This document shows positions 18,770-28,114 of a stretch of 64,000 nt of DNA, piece by piece. The DNA lies in NCBI RefSeq assembly GCF_014274465.1, contig NZ_CP060394.1, forward strand, positions 5,022,001-5,086,000. Reading direction: 5' to 3'. Positions within the stretch are counted from its first letter, which is position 1; each line of letters begins with the position of its first letter. Below the pieces are notes generated by a model, which did no database searches, had not been told where the DNA came from, and worked only from the letters and a program-made list of their open reading frames with translations. A program made the translations under genes and the position numbers. The stretch is from Alloacidobacterium dinghuense. GTDB taxonomy: Bacteria > Acidobacteriota > Terriglobia > Terriglobales > Acidobacteriaceae.

Positions 18770-21286
18770 TTGAAATTGCGACTTCTCCTATTTCTGGCAA
18801 TTTCTCTGTTAAGAGCCACGGAATGTCTGGCCGAAACAGGAGAGGCTGCGTGGCTGCGGTACGCGCCAATCAAAGATCCCCATGCCCTCAAGCAATATGC
18901 TTCGTTGCCTCAGACTGCAGTCTCGCTCGATCACAGTCTCATCGCGTCCAGCGCAGAAAAAGAGCTGACACGCGGCATCCAAAGCATGCTGGCAAGAACA
19001 CTGCGCGAAGTACCGAAGCTGCCGAACGAAAACGCATTTGTGCTCGGCACAGTTACAGATCTGCGGTCGCGCTTTTCTGAGTTGCAATCTGGCCAGGTCA
19101 CCGGAGACGGTTTCTGGCTAAAGACCGTTCATCATCGCGGCCACGCCTACACCGTGATCGCCGGAGCCGACGAGAGCGGAATCTTATACGGCACGTTCGC
19201 TCTGCTAAGCCGCGTCGCGCAGCTTCAGGACGTATCAAACCTGGACGACAGGGAAACACCAGCCGAGCCGATTCGATGGGTCGATCAATGGGACAATCTC
19301 AACGGAAGCATCGAGCGCGGCTACGCTGGACGATCCATCTTCTTCGACAATGGTCACGTTCGCGCCGATCTCACACGTGTCAACGAATATGCGAGGCTGC
19401 TTGCTTCGGTCGGCATCAACGGCTGTAACGTAAACAACGTAAACGCTGCTCCCGATGTCCTGAGCGATGCCTCCCTCAAAGAATTGGCTCGCATTGCCGA
19501 TGCCTTTCGCCCATGGGGCGTGCGCATGGCGCTCTCGGTCAACATCGCCAGCCCGCAGACGGTCGATAAGCTCGATACGTTCGATCCGCTCGACCCGCGC
19601 GTTCAAGCATGGTGGAGCAGCAAAGCAGACGAAATCTATAGACTCATACCAGACTTCGCAGGGTTTACCGTCAAAGCCGATTCCGAAGGCCAGCTTGGCC
19701 CCTCAAGCTATGGCCGTACGCCAGCCGACGCAGCAAACGTACTCGCCCGCGCCCTGAAAGCCCACGGCGGAGTCGTCCTTTACCGCGCATTCGTCTACAA
19801 CCATCATCTTGATTGGCGCGACCCGAAGGCCGATCGCGCCCGCGCCGCCTACGACATTTTCCATCCGCTCGACGGCAAATTCGACGACAACGTCGTGCTC
19901 CAGATCAAGCATGGCCCGATCGATTTCCAGGCGCGCGAGCCAGTCTCGCCGCTGCTCGGCGGTCTCGAACACACGAACGAGGCAATGGAAGTCCAGATCA
20001 CACAGGAGTACACCGGCCAGCAGCGCCATCTCTGCTTCCTCATCCCGATGTGGAAAGAGGTGTTGGACTTTGATCTTCACGCCAAGCCCGCCCCAACACC
20101 TGTCAAAGACATCCTCGCTGGCAAGGTCTTTCAGCGTCCGCTGGGCGGCATAGTAGGAGTCGCGAACGTTGGCCTCGATGCCAACTGGCTGGAGCATCCA
20201 CTAGCCATGGCAAATCTGTATGGATTCGGCCGCCTCGCCTGGGACCCTGATCTCTCGCCACAGACGATCGCTGAAGAGTGGACGCGACTAACCTTCGGCA
20301 ACGATCCGCTCGTAGTTCAGACGATCACCGCCATGCAGCTCGCCTCCTGGCATATCTATGAGAGCTATACCGGGCCGCTCGGCGCAGGCACGATGACCGA
20401 CATCATCGGCGTGCATTATGGGCCGGGTATCGAATCATCGGAGCGCAACGGCTGGGGCCAGTGGCACCGCGCCGACCACGACGGCATCGGCATGGATCGT
20501 ACCGTAGCCACAGGAACGGGCTACATCGGCCAGTATCACGAACCCGTAGCCGCGATGTATGAATCCCTCGCAAGCTGCCCGGACAATCTGCTTCTCTTCA
20601 TGCACCACGTTTCGTACACGTACAAGCTGCATTCCGGAAAAACCGTCATTCAACACATCTACGACTCACACTACGAAGGCGCCGAGGCGGCTGCCCATCT
20701 CATCACGCAATGGAAGACTTTGCAGGGTCGCGTCGATGACGAACGGTACAAAGACGTCCTGCAACGACTCATCTATCAGGCAGGACACGCAATCGTCTGG
20801 CGTGACGCCATCTGCGAATGGTTCCTCAAAACATCAGGCATACCCGACGAAAAAGGCCGCGCAGGTCATCATCCGAATCGTATCGAGGCCGAGTTAATGG
20901 AGCTCGACGGCTACACCCCAGTGGAAATATCACCATGGGAAACAGCCTCCGGAGGCAAAGCGGTCACATGCGATCGCTCTACAGACTGCTCGGTAAGTTT
21001 CACGGTCCAACGCGCTGATGGCGAATACGCAATCGCTACGCAATACTTCGATCAGAATGACGGCACGGCTCAATTCCATCTTTATGTGAACGGCAAGCTT
21101 GTCGATGCCTGGGTAGCCGACGACGATCTGCCCTCACCCAAGATGAACGGGCACACGAGTACTCGCCATACATCGCCGGCGCTGACTCTGAAGACTGGCG
21201 ACACCATTCGCATTGACGGGCTGCCGAGCGGTGGCGATAAAGCCGGAATCGACTATGTCGAGCTTGAAACGAGCGGTGCCAATTGA
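18770..21286 (+). CDS. Secreted GH67 alpha-glucuronidase
   Basis: Releases (4-O-methyl)glucuronic acid from the end of xylo-oligosaccharides during glucuronoxylan breakdown. The catalytic residues E306 (KADSEGQ), D385 (GPIDFQ) and E413 (QEYTGQ) have the same 79- and 28-residue spacing that I recall for the Geobacillus enzyme (E285, D364, E392). I choose the TTG at 18770: it has GGAG upstream and yields a signal peptide (MKLRLLLFLAISLLRATECLA). The open frame runs back into the AraC gene, but that part is shadow. A roughly 110-residue C-terminal beta-rich region (after VEISPWETASGG) follows the GH67 core and looks like a binding module. No xylanase is adjacent. Confidence 0.93.
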   Translation: MKLRLLLFLAISLLRATECLAETGEAAWLRYAPIKDPHALKQYASLPQTAVSLDHSLIASSAEKELTRGIQSMLARTLREVPKLPNENAFVLGTVTDLRSRFSELQSGQVTGDGFWLKTVHHRGHAYTVIAGADESGILYGTFALLSRVAQLQDVSNLDDRETPAEPIRWVDQWDNLNGSIERGYAGRSIFFDNGHVRADLTRVNEYARLLASVGINGCNVNNVNAAPDVLSDASLKELARIADAFRPWGVRMALSVNIASPQTVDKLDTFDPLDPRVQAWWSSKADEIYRLIPDFAGFTVKADSEGQLGPSSYGRTPADAANVLARALKAHGGVVLYRAFVYNHHLDWRDPKADRARAAYDIFHPLDGKFDDNVVLQIKHGPIDFQAREPVSPLLGGLEHTNEAMEVQITQEYTGQQRHLCFLIPMWKEVLDFDLHAKPAPTPVKDILAGKVFQRPLGGIVGVANVGLDANWLEHPLAMANLYGFGRLAWDPDLSPQTIAEEWTRLTFGNDPLVVQTITAMQLASWHIYESYTGPLGAGTMTDIIGVHYGPGIESSERNGWGQWHRADHDGIGMDRTVATGTGYIGQYHEPVAAMYESLASCPDNLLLFMHHVSYTYKLHSGKTVIQHIYDSHYEGAEAAAHLITQWKTLQGRVDDERYKDVLQRLIYQAGHAIVWRDAICEWFLKTSGIPDEKGRAGHHPNRIEAELMELDGYTPVEISPWETASGGKAVTCDRSTDCSVSFTVQRADGEYAIATQYFDQNDGTAQFHLYVNGKLVDAWVADDDLPSPKMNGHTSTRHTSPALTLKTGDTIRIDGLPSGGDKAGIDYVELETSGAN

Positions 21287-21288
21287 TT

Positions 21289-22284
21289 TTATCGGGCGGA
21301 AGCAAACGCTTCGGCATCTTTAATACTTTGCAGTCGGAGGATCGCCTTTGCGCTCGCTAGAGAAAGCGCGCACATGAAAAAGCCCCCGATCACATCGGTG
21401 CCGTAATGCCATCCCGTCGTAAGCGTCGACGCGATAATCAGCCCGGCAAGAACGATCGCAGGGACGCGGAGCCATTTGATGGATTGCAGCGCGACGGCCG
21501 AGAGAATTGCCCATATGACATGGAAAGAAGGAAAGCAAACAACTCCGAACGCTTCAACCGCGCCCGAAGACGAGTTCACGTGCATGCCGCGAATCGAGAG
21601 TTCGCACAGCCTCTGTGCAGCGTTGGCCGGAAAGTGGTAGGCCACCCAAGGCCCTACAGCCGGGAAAGCTGTGAACAGCGGAACAGAAAGCAGGAAAACA
21701 ATCGCATTGGCCAACAGGAATTCCTGGGATGCTTTCCGCTTTCCCATCAGGGCAGGCAGAAGAGCCGCCAGACCAATCATCCAGAACAATAGCGTGTAAG
21801 AGCGGCTCAGAGCATGTTGCGCGATCGGGTGCCGCGCGGCCCACGCCATGATCGCCGGAATATTGAATCCCAGGTGCTCATCCATATGCAGGAAGGCCTG
21901 ATCGCGAAGCGGCATACCTAGGCGCGCCGAAACGACGACTACACAGGGAATCATCGTCATCAGCAAAAGCACCCATGGAAGCGTAAGCGCCGCTTCTCGC
22001 TTATCGATGTTTCCCTTTTGATGCCAGCAGGCGGCCGGCAAAAGCGACGGCGCAATCAACACGGGCGCGGCAATAAGAATCGCGCTCACCCCAAGGTTGT
22101 GGAGGGAGAACAAATGCGTCGCAATCGCGCAGAACAGGAACAGCACGAAGCAAATTGCGAAGGTAACGCAGTGAACTAAAGGCGGAAGACGCCAAACTCC
22201 TTGCGGACGAGCCAGCCCCTTGGTTTGGGAAGGAGGTACCAAGGCAAGTGTTCTTTTTTCAACTTGACTGCCAGCAGCGATCAA
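21289..22284 (-). CDS. PAP2-superfamily membrane phosphatase
   Basis: A 331-residue polytopic protein with about six membrane helices. The phosphatase signature is split as expected: CFPSFHVIWAILSAV (C-x-P-S-x-H) and TTGWHYGTDVIGG (H-x3-D). This arrangement, with Ser replaced by Cys-Phe before PSFH, is the PAP2_3/Aur1-like branch that acts on lipid phosphates such as phosphatidylinositol or undecaprenyl phosphates. Convergent with GH67, with 2 bp between stops. The substrate cannot be assigned. Confidence 0.86.
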   Translation of the reverse strand: MIAAGSQVEKRTLALVPPSQTKGLARPQGVWRLPPLVHCVTFAICFVLFLFCAIATHLFSLHNLGVSAILIAAPVLIAPSLLPAACWHQKGNIDKREAALTLPWVLLLMTMIPCVVVVSARLGMPLRDQAFLHMDEHLGFNIPAIMAWAARHPIAQHALSRSYTLLFWMIGLAALLPALMGKRKASQEFLLANAIVFLLSVPLFTAFPAVGPWVAYHFPANAAQRLCELSIRGMHVNSSSGAVEAFGVVCFPSFHVIWAILSAVALQSIKWLRVPAIVLAGLIIASTLTTGWHYGTDVIGGFFMCALSLASAKAILRLQSIKDAEAFASAR

Positions 22285-22520
22285 AGGTCATTCCACTCTG
22301 GTTTTCCCGGAGTAAATGGGGGTGCTTTCTTCCGAAGGGTGTTTGTTTGCATCATGCCTTTTACTCGTGCCAGGGTCAAGCACTTATTCGGCTAAATCGC
22401 ATAACTAGGCGCCCATATCTTTTCGATCTATGGCTGCTGTCTTATAACACCTTTCCCTTCAGCGCCGATCTAAAGTTATGGTTCTCATTTGGCCCTCGTG
22501 GAATCTACTAAAATCTAGAT

Positions 22521-23846
22521 ATGTCATACGCTGCGGCCATCGAAAGCCTGTTCGCCCTTGCCGGAGAGTTATTTACGCCTCCGGGCCAACCGCGGCGTAA
22601 GTTCGAGCTCGAACACATGCGGGTGCTCGCCGCCGCCCTCGGCGACCCGCAAAAGACGTTCCCCTCAGTGCTCATCGCCGGCACGAACGGCAAAGGATCC
22701 ACTTCGGCCACACTCGCTTCAATTCTGCAGGCAGCCGGATACAGGGTTGGTCTTTACACCTCTCCGCACCTGACACGCGTCAATGAGCGCATTCGGATCA
22801 ACGGCGCCGACATATCCGACGACGACTTCGCGCGCCTATATTTTCTGGTGGACGACACGGCCCGTAAGCTTGTCGACGAAGACAAGCTGCCCGCGCCGCC
22901 CAGCTTCTTCGAAACCATGACGGCGCTGGCATTCGCGGCTTTCGCAGACTCGAAGGTCGACATCGCCGTGCTTGAAGTCGGCATGGGCGGTAGGCTGGAC
23001 GCAACGAATATCGTCGAACCCCTTGTCTCTGTCATCACCGACATCTCACTCGACCACACGGAATGGCTTGGCCCAACCATCACCGCAATCGCACGCGAGA
23101 AGGCCGGCATTCTTCGCGAAAATGGCGTGATGGTCACACTGCCGCAGCATCCGGAAGCGAATTACGCTCTGGGCGAAGTAGCCACGAGCCTCAGCGTGCG
23201 CGGCGTCAATGCCGCGCAATATATTCCATTGCGCACGACGCATTCTGAAGGCGAACGCAATCGTTACCCGCTGCAGGTACTGGGACAAAGCATCGAAGTG
23301 GACTCGCCGCTTGTCGGCCAACATCAACAGCGCAATCTGGCTCTCGCCATCGCAACAGTCATCGAGTTATGTAACAATCATAGTTACAAAATAGGGGCAG
23401 CAGACATCGAACACGGCATTCGTGCAACGCGCTGGCCAGGCCGCATGGAGCGCTTCACAGCTCAAAATGGCGCGGCGATCCTGCTTGACGTCGGCCATAA
23501 TCCCGCCGGAGCGTGGGCTCTGCGCTCGATCTTGGCGGAACTGGATGCATCTGCGCCTAAGACCCTGATTTTTGGCTGCCTGCGCGACAAGGCGATCACA
23601 GAACTGGCCCAGATTCTTTTTCCGCTCTTTGATCGGGTTTTGCTCACACCAGTCGACTCGCCCCGAACTACCACTCTAAACGAATTGGCTGAGGCCGCCG
23701 ATACTGTCGGTGCGGATTACGAAGAATGCGCCGATGCGCCGGAGGCGCTCCAGCGCTCGCAGCAGATTACGCCTTCAACGGGATTGATCGTCGGCACCGG
23801 CTCCGTATACTTGGTGGGATCGCTGCGCGAGGAGTTAACGAAGTGA
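22521..23846 (+). CDS. folC: Folylpolyglutamate / dihydrofolate synthase
   Basis: Adds glutamate to dihydropteroate and to folates using ATP. The 441-residue protein shows the Mur-ligase fold: IAGTNGKGSTSATLASIL (P-loop, residues about 53-70), GLYTSPHL, AVLEVGMGGRLDATN, SLDHTEWLG, and LLDVGHNPAGAWAL in the C-terminal domain. First gene of a tightly packed run folC-plsC-C26 hydrolase-rsmG; its TGA overlaps the GTG of plsC. Confidence 0.96.
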   Translation: MSYAAAIESLFALAGELFTPPGQPRRKFELEHMRVLAAALGDPQKTFPSVLIAGTNGKGSTSATLASILQAAGYRVGLYTSPHLTRVNERIRINGADISDDDFARLYFLVDDTARKLVDEDKLPAPPSFFETMTALAFAAFADSKVDIAVLEVGMGGRLDATNIVEPLVSVITDISLDHTEWLGPTITAIAREKAGILRENGVMVTLPQHPEANYALGEVATSLSVRGVNAAQYIPLRTTHSEGERNRYPLQVLGQSIEVDSPLVGQHQQRNLALAIATVIELCNNHSYKIGAADIEHGIRATRWPGRMERFTAQNGAAILLDVGHNPAGAWALRSILAELDASAPKTLIFGCLRDKAITELAQILFPLFDRVLLTPVDSPRTTTLNELAEAADTVGADYEECADAPEALQRSQQITPSTGLIVGTGSVYLVGSLREELTK

Positions 23847-24667
23847 CCCGCCGTCTTCTCGGTCCGCGACCCGACCCGCTGCCCCTATCGAACCGCCTGC
23901 TGTCTTTCTTCGTCCAGGCACCCGCGGTCTTCGCATCGACTGCTTTCTTCGGCAGTCTTTCCCTCACGGCATCGCTCTTCGACGGAGACGGCAAGTTGCA
24001 GCATCGCATCGCCCAGGCATGGGCTCGAACCTCCGTTGCAGCCAGCGGCTGCCCCATTACCATTCTCGGCGATGAGAACTTACGCAAGCACGACGTCGCC
24101 GTCTATGCCTGCAACCATCTCTCCTACATGGACACACCGGTCATCTTCGCCAGCATGCCGTTTCAATTCCGCATCGTTGCCAGGCATGACTTGTGGAAGA
24201 TGCCTTTCATCGGCTGGCATCTTCACCGTTCCGGGCAGGTGCCCGTGAACGTCGACAATCCACGCGCATCCATCTCAAGCCTCAGCAGCGCCGTGAAAAC
24301 GCTCAAGTCCGGCATGCCATTGTTCATCTTCCCCGAAGGCGGCCGCACCGAGAGCGGTCACCCGAACACTTTCCTGAATGGCCCGACATTTATGGCCATC
24401 CGCGCCCAGGTTCCCATTGTTCCAATGGCGCTGATCGGCACGCATGAATTGCTGCCTATCCACACCGCGCAGTTTTATCCTGTGCCCATTAGTCTGGCAG
24501 TCGGCGAACCCATCGATACCACCGCCTACTCCATGCGACAAGTAGATGAATTGACCAGCCGATTGAGCGATGAGATCTGCCGACTCTATTACGAGCACTC
24601 CTACCTGGAAGCCCCAGCAGTACCATCGCTTGAAGCCATAACCGAAATCCCAGAGAACGCTGTATGA
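23843..24667 (+). CDS. plsC: 1-acyl-sn-glycerol-3-phosphate acyltransferase
   Basis: Acylates lysophosphatidic acid at the inner membrane to give phosphatidic acid. The 274 residues contain NHLSYMD (H92-x4-D97), the substrate block FPEGGRTESG (163-172) and VPIVPMALIG. I start at the GTG that overlaps the folC stop (GTGA) because GAGG lies 10 bp upstream. A longer frame begins inside folC at 23726 but has no support. Its own TGA overlaps the next ATG. Confidence 0.93.
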   Translation: MTRRLLGPRPDPLPLSNRLLSFFVQAPAVFASTAFFGSLSLTASLFDGDGKLQHRIAQAWARTSVAASGCPITILGDENLRKHDVAVYACNHLSYMDTPVIFASMPFQFRIVARHDLWKMPFIGWHLHRSGQVPVNVDNPRASISSLSSAVKTLKSGMPLFIFPEGGRTESGHPNTFLNGPTFMAIRAQVPIVPMALIGTHELLPIHTAQFYPVPISLAVGEPIDTTAYSMRQVDELTSRLSDEICRLYYEHSYLEAPAVPSLEAITEIPENAV

Positions 24668-25398
24668 ACGACCTGAATCCTCGCATCGCTATTCCCGAGC
24701 CTACTTCGGCCGAGCCGGACTATAACCAGGGCAGCTGGCCGCAGTATGCACATGCAGTTGAAGCCTGTGGCGCCGTCGCCGTCCCCATTCCGTTGGCCGC
24801 ATCCCCGGCAACTGTCGCGAAGCTGGTCGCTTCCTGCTCCGGAGTGTTGTTACCAGGCAGCCCTGCCGATGTAAATCCACAGAAATATGGCCAGGAGCCA
24901 GCTCGGGAATGCGCTCCAGCCGATTCAGCCCGGGAGGCTGTCGACGAACTCGTCTTGCAGGATGCTTTCAACCTGCACAAGCCACTTCTGGGCATCTGCT
25001 ACGGTACACAGTCTCTCAATGTGTGGAAGGGCGGCACGCTGGCACAGCATTTAACGACTTCGATCAATCACAAGGCAGGCCGCGAGACCATCGAGGCCCA
25101 TCCGATCTCGATCCCGGGCACGGCAGAGCATTTGAAAGCCTTCGCCCCAGGAATTACGGTCAACAGCAGCCACCACCAAGCCATTAAGATCCCTGGCGAC
25201 AGTCTCGATGTCGCCGCAACAGCCCCGGACGGAACCATCGAAGCGGTGGAGCAGCGTGGGGAGCACTTTGTTCTGGGAGTGCAGTGGCATCCGGAGCGCA
25301 CACCCTCCACTCCCGCCTCGCAAGCCATCTTTCAAAGCTTTGTCGATGCCGCTCGTGCCTGGAAACCACGTGAGATTCGGGAGTCCGTCGCCCGATGA
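24664..25398 (+). CDS. Class I glutamine amidotransferase-like hydrolase (peptidase C26)
   Basis: Related to gamma-glutamyl-gamma-aminobutyrate hydrolase PuuD. The triad is visible: nucleophile C112 in LGICYGTQ, and H209/E211 in GVQWHPE. VLLPGSPADVNPQKYG and NSSHHQAIK match the family. At 244 residues it has the usual length. It is coupled by ATGA overlaps to plsC before and rsmG after. Location between folate and lipid genes and rsmG may mean a folate gamma-glutamyl hydrolysis role, but that is speculation. Confidence 0.9.
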   Translation: MNDLNPRIAIPEPTSAEPDYNQGSWPQYAHAVEACGAVAVPIPLAASPATVAKLVASCSGVLLPGSPADVNPQKYGQEPARECAPADSAREAVDELVLQDAFNLHKPLLGICYGTQSLNVWKGGTLAQHLTTSINHKAGRETIEAHPISIPGTAEHLKAFAPGITVNSSHHQAIKIPGDSLDVAATAPDGTIEAVEQRGEHFVLGVQWHPERTPSTPASQAIFQSFVDAARAWKPREIRESVAR

Positions 25399-26051
25399 CG
25401 GCGGCCGAAATCGAATCGGCTGTCGCGCGGGCCGATCTCAGACCGCTGGGCTCTGAGGTCATTCGCCGCTTCCAGATCTATCTGGAACTGCTGGAGAAGT
25501 GGAACTCCCGCCTGAACCTTACGGCAATTCGCGAACCGGACGAGATCCTGCAGCGCCACTTCATCGAATGCATCTTTGCGGCTCGCCACCTTCCCACTGG
25601 CATCAAGACTCTACTTGACTTCGGCTCTGGCGGCGGATTCCCCGGACTCCCAATCGCGCTGTGCCGTCCAGAAGTTCACGTGACCTTAGGCGAATCCCAA
25701 TCCAAGAAAGCTGCTTTTCTCCGTGAAGCTAGCCGCACCCTCGAGCTTCCAAACGCTGAAGTCTACAACGGAAGGGTCGAATCTTTGGACCGCTCTTTCG
25801 ACGCCGTTACCCTGCGCGCTGTCGATAAAATGCAGGAGGCCTGCCGCGTTGCAGTCGAGAAGCTCCAACTGGGTGGCCATTTCATCCTCTTCCTGACCGA
25901 AGAAACATCCAGCCCGCTTATTTCACAGTTCCAGCAGATCGACTGGTCCGCCCCTATCCGTCTGCCCGGATCCTCACAAAGGCAACTCCTCATGGGCCAG
26001 CGAAGCGGGACGTTCCACGTGGAACATAGCTCGCCTAAACCGAACTCTTAG
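25395..26051 (+). CDS. rsmG: 16S rRNA (guanine-527 N7)-methyltransferase
   Basis: Uses SAM to methylate G527 of 16S rRNA. The 218 residues contain LNLTAIREPDEILQRHFIEC, the SAM motif LLDFGSGGGFPGLPIAL, ESQSKKAAFLREASR and VTLRAVDKMQEA. The gene overlaps the previous stop by 4 bp and lies just upstream of parA, the common rsmG-parAB order near bacterial origins. A parS-like palindrome lies inside its last codons (26011-26026). Confidence 0.96.
   Translation: MTAAEIESAVARADLRPLGSEVIRRFQIYLELLEKWNSRLNLTAIREPDEILQRHFIECIFAARHLPTGIKTLLDFGSGGGFPGLPIALCRPEVHVTLGESQSKKAAFLREASRTLELPNAEVYNGRVESLDRSFDAVTLRAVDKMQEACRVAVEKLQLGGHFILFLTEETSSPLISQFQQIDWSAPIRLPGSSQRQLLMGQRSGTFHVEHSSPKPNS
26011..26026. promoter_or_regulatory. 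parS site 1 (inside rsmG 3' end)
   Basis: CGTTCCACGTGGAACA differs from a perfect 16-bp palindrome only at the first base and matches the ParB-binding parS consensus (TGTTNCACGTGNAACA). It lies within the rsmG coding sequence, so the codons there encode TFHVEH. Confidence 0.88.
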
Positions 26052-26058
26052 CCCTCCA

Positions 26059-26074
26059 TGTTCCACGTGGAACA
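26059..26074. promoter_or_regulatory. parS site 2
   Basis: TGTTCCACGTGGAACA, a perfect 16-bp palindrome matching the parS consensus, 48 bp centre to centre from site 1 and about 200 bp upstream of parA. Together with parAB it marks a chromosome-partition centromere. Confidence 0.93.
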
Positions 26075-26271
26075 CAAACGTTTTCCACGGATTGCCTTTC
26101 CAGGTTCATCGCATTCAACATCCCCGAAGCCCCTGTTATCCTCTCGTATAGCAAAGAGTTACAGCAGATCCTCCGTCGATGCAGAAAAGTCTTCCACAAT
26201 TGATGTCCAGTTCTGCACAGACCATCGCGATTGAATTTCAACCCCACCATCTTTAGTCTTTCCCTATTGTC

Positions 26272-27117
26272 ATGAGTAAGGTTCTGGCCGTCGTCAATCA
26301 AAAGGGTGGAGTAGGCAAAACCACCACCGCCATCAATCTCGCCGCCGCATTTGCCCTTGAAGGCCTGAATACCCTCCTGATCGACTGCGATCCGCAGGCG
26401 AATTCGACCGGTGGCTATGGCTTTACCCGCGACGACGAGCGCAAGTCTACCTATGACATTCTCCTCGGCGAGGCCACCATAGAAGAGGCTCTTCTCTCGA
26501 CGGAGATCGACACGCTCAAGCTGGTTCCGTCGAATAAAAACCTGATCGGAGCGAACCTTGAGCTCATTCAGCAGGAGAATCGCGCTCATCGTCTCAAGGA
26601 ATCTCTGGCCCCACAGCGGTCGAAGTATGACTTCGTCGTTCTCGACTGCCCTCCGGCGCTCGATCTACTTACTCTGAACGCACTTGTGGCCGCCGACAGA
26701 TTGCTCGTTCCCATGCAAGCCGAATATTTCGCGCTCGAGGGCATCAGCGAGTTGATGAACACCCTCGATCGCGTGCGCGAGAGCTTCAATCCAAATCTCG
26801 AGATCGAGGGCGTGCTGCTCACCATGTACGACGACCGCACGAACCTCGCCCAGCAGGTGACGGAAAACCTGCGCGCCTACTTCAAGGACAAGCTCCTCAA
26901 GACAGCCATCCCTCGCAATGTCCGCCTTGCCGAGGCCCCCAGCTACGGCAAGCCCGTCATCCTCTACGATCCAAGATCGCGCGGCGCGGAAAGCTACACC
27001 GAGCTGGCAGACGAACTATTGAAGCGAAACAACATCGAGAGCCCCAAGGCCAAAGAGCGCAGGGAAGCGGCAGGGAAGCGCGGGAAGAAGGAAATCCGCT
27101 TCTGGCCATACGCCTGA
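26272..27117 (+). CDS. parA: Chromosome-partitioning ATPase ParA/Soj
   Basis: Walker-type ATPase that moves the ParB-parS complex on the nucleoid. The 281 residues start [18 protein letters not shown] with the deviant Walker A (K11 and K16), followed by [30 protein letters not shown] and [11 protein letters not shown]. It ends in a basic tail ([16 protein letters not shown]), suited to non-specific DNA binding. The ATG follows TATTGTC, with little Shine-Dalgarno signal. parB follows after 51 bp. Confidence 0.97.
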   Translation: MSKVLAVVNQKGGVGKTTTAINLAAAFALEGLNTLLIDCDPQANSTGGYGFTRDDERKSTYDILLGEATIEEALLSTEIDTLKLVPSNKNLIGANLELIQQENRAHRLKESLAPQRSKYDFVVLDCPPALDLLTLNALVAADRLLVPMQAEYFALEGISELMNTLDRVRESFNPNLEIEGVLLTMYDDRTNLAQQVTENLRAYFKDKLLKTAIPRNVRLAEAPSYGKPVILYDPRSRGAESYTELADELLKRNNIESPKAKERREAAGKRGKKEIRFWPYA

Positions 27118-27168
27118 GCCATACAAATCGAGACAGGGCCACAAGATTCAAGACTGGAAGGATAAGTA

Positions 27169-28092
27169 ATGACAACGGCAACTGAGATTCCGAAACGGCG
27201 CGCTCTGGGCAAGGGACTTGAGTCGCTTCTCCCACGCGTGCAGGCAACCGTAACCGCGGCAGTCGAAGCCGCGCCGAAACCGCCAGCCGCCGAAGTCGCA
27301 GGCAAGCCGCACGAAATTCCGGTCGGCGAGATCGACCGCAATCCTTACCAGACTCGCAGCCGTGTCAACGAGCAACAGCTCACCGAGCTCGCCAACTCTA
27401 TCTCCGCTACAGGCGTTGTCCAGCCAATCGTAGTGCGCCCCCTGCCGAACGGCCGCTTCCAGCTCATTGCCGGTGAACGTCGCTGGCTGGCCTCGCAAAA
27501 GGCTGGCAAGGAAACCGTCCCGGCCATTCTTCGCCAGGTCTCCGATGAGCAGGCGATGGAAATGACCATCGTAGAAAACCTGCAGCGAGCCGACCTGAAC
27601 CCGATGGAACAGGCGCGCGCCTTTGAACGGCTTGGCCGCGAATTCAAGCTGACCCAGGAGCACATGGCGCAGCGCACCGGTAAAGATCGCGCCTCAGTCT
27701 CAAACTTCCTTCGCCTGCTGCGCCTGCCGACAGAAGTCCAAGGCAAAGTCGAAAGTGGCGATCTCAGCTTTGGCCATGCCCGCGCGCTCCTGCCGCTCGA
27801 AAACCCGGAAACCATCCTCAAAGCTGCGCAAAAAGTCACGGCACTATCCATGTCCGTGCGCCAGACAGAAAGCTACGTCCAGGGACTCCTGAATCCAGAG
27901 AAGAAAACAAAGAGCGAAGATAAAGCGAAAGAGATGCCAGTCGATCCAAATGTCCGCGAAGCTCAGGATCGCCTCCAGCGCTCACTCGGCCTCAAAGTGC
28001 GCATCGAAGACAAGAACGGACGAGGCCGCGTCATCATTGAGTATTCTCGTTTGGAGGACTTCGACACGCTTCTCGAAGCGCTGGGAAACTAA
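27169..28092 (+). CDS. parB: ParB/Spo0J CTP-dependent DNA clamp
   Basis: Binds parS, loads and slides along DNA, and stimulates ParA. The 307 residues begin with KRRALGKGLESLLPRV (ParA-stimulating arm), then the ParB/Srx CTPase domain with GERRWLASQKAG and ENLQRADLNPMEQA, an HTH around ERLGREFKLTQEHMAQRTGKDRASVSNFLRLLRLP, and a C-terminal dimer domain after RLQRSLGLKVRIEDKNGRGRVIIEYS. AAGGATAAGT precedes the ATG. The two parS sites lie upstream of parA. Confidence 0.97.
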   Translation: MTTATEIPKRRALGKGLESLLPRVQATVTAAVEAAPKPPAAEVAGKPHEIPVGEIDRNPYQTRSRVNEQQLTELANSISATGVVQPIVVRPLPNGRFQLIAGERRWLASQKAGKETVPAILRQVSDEQAMEMTIVENLQRADLNPMEQARAFERLGREFKLTQEHMAQRTGKDRASVSNFLRLLRLPTEVQGKVESGDLSFGHARALLPLENPETILKAAQKVTALSMSVRQTESYVQGLLNPEKKTKSEDKAKEMPVDPNVREAQDRLQRSLGLKVRIEDKNGRGRVIIEYSRLEDFDTLLEALGN

Positions 28093-28108
28093 GCGGCTGC
28101 TTAGCTTT
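28089..28108 (+). terminator. Weak hairpin after parB
   Basis: CTAAGC-GGCT-GCTTAG followed by CTTTCC. The 6-bp stem begins within the parB stop region. It is a weak intrinsic terminator at best; the convergent glycosylase gene ends 22 bp beyond parB. Confidence 0.3.
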
Positions 28109-28114
28109 CCTTCA

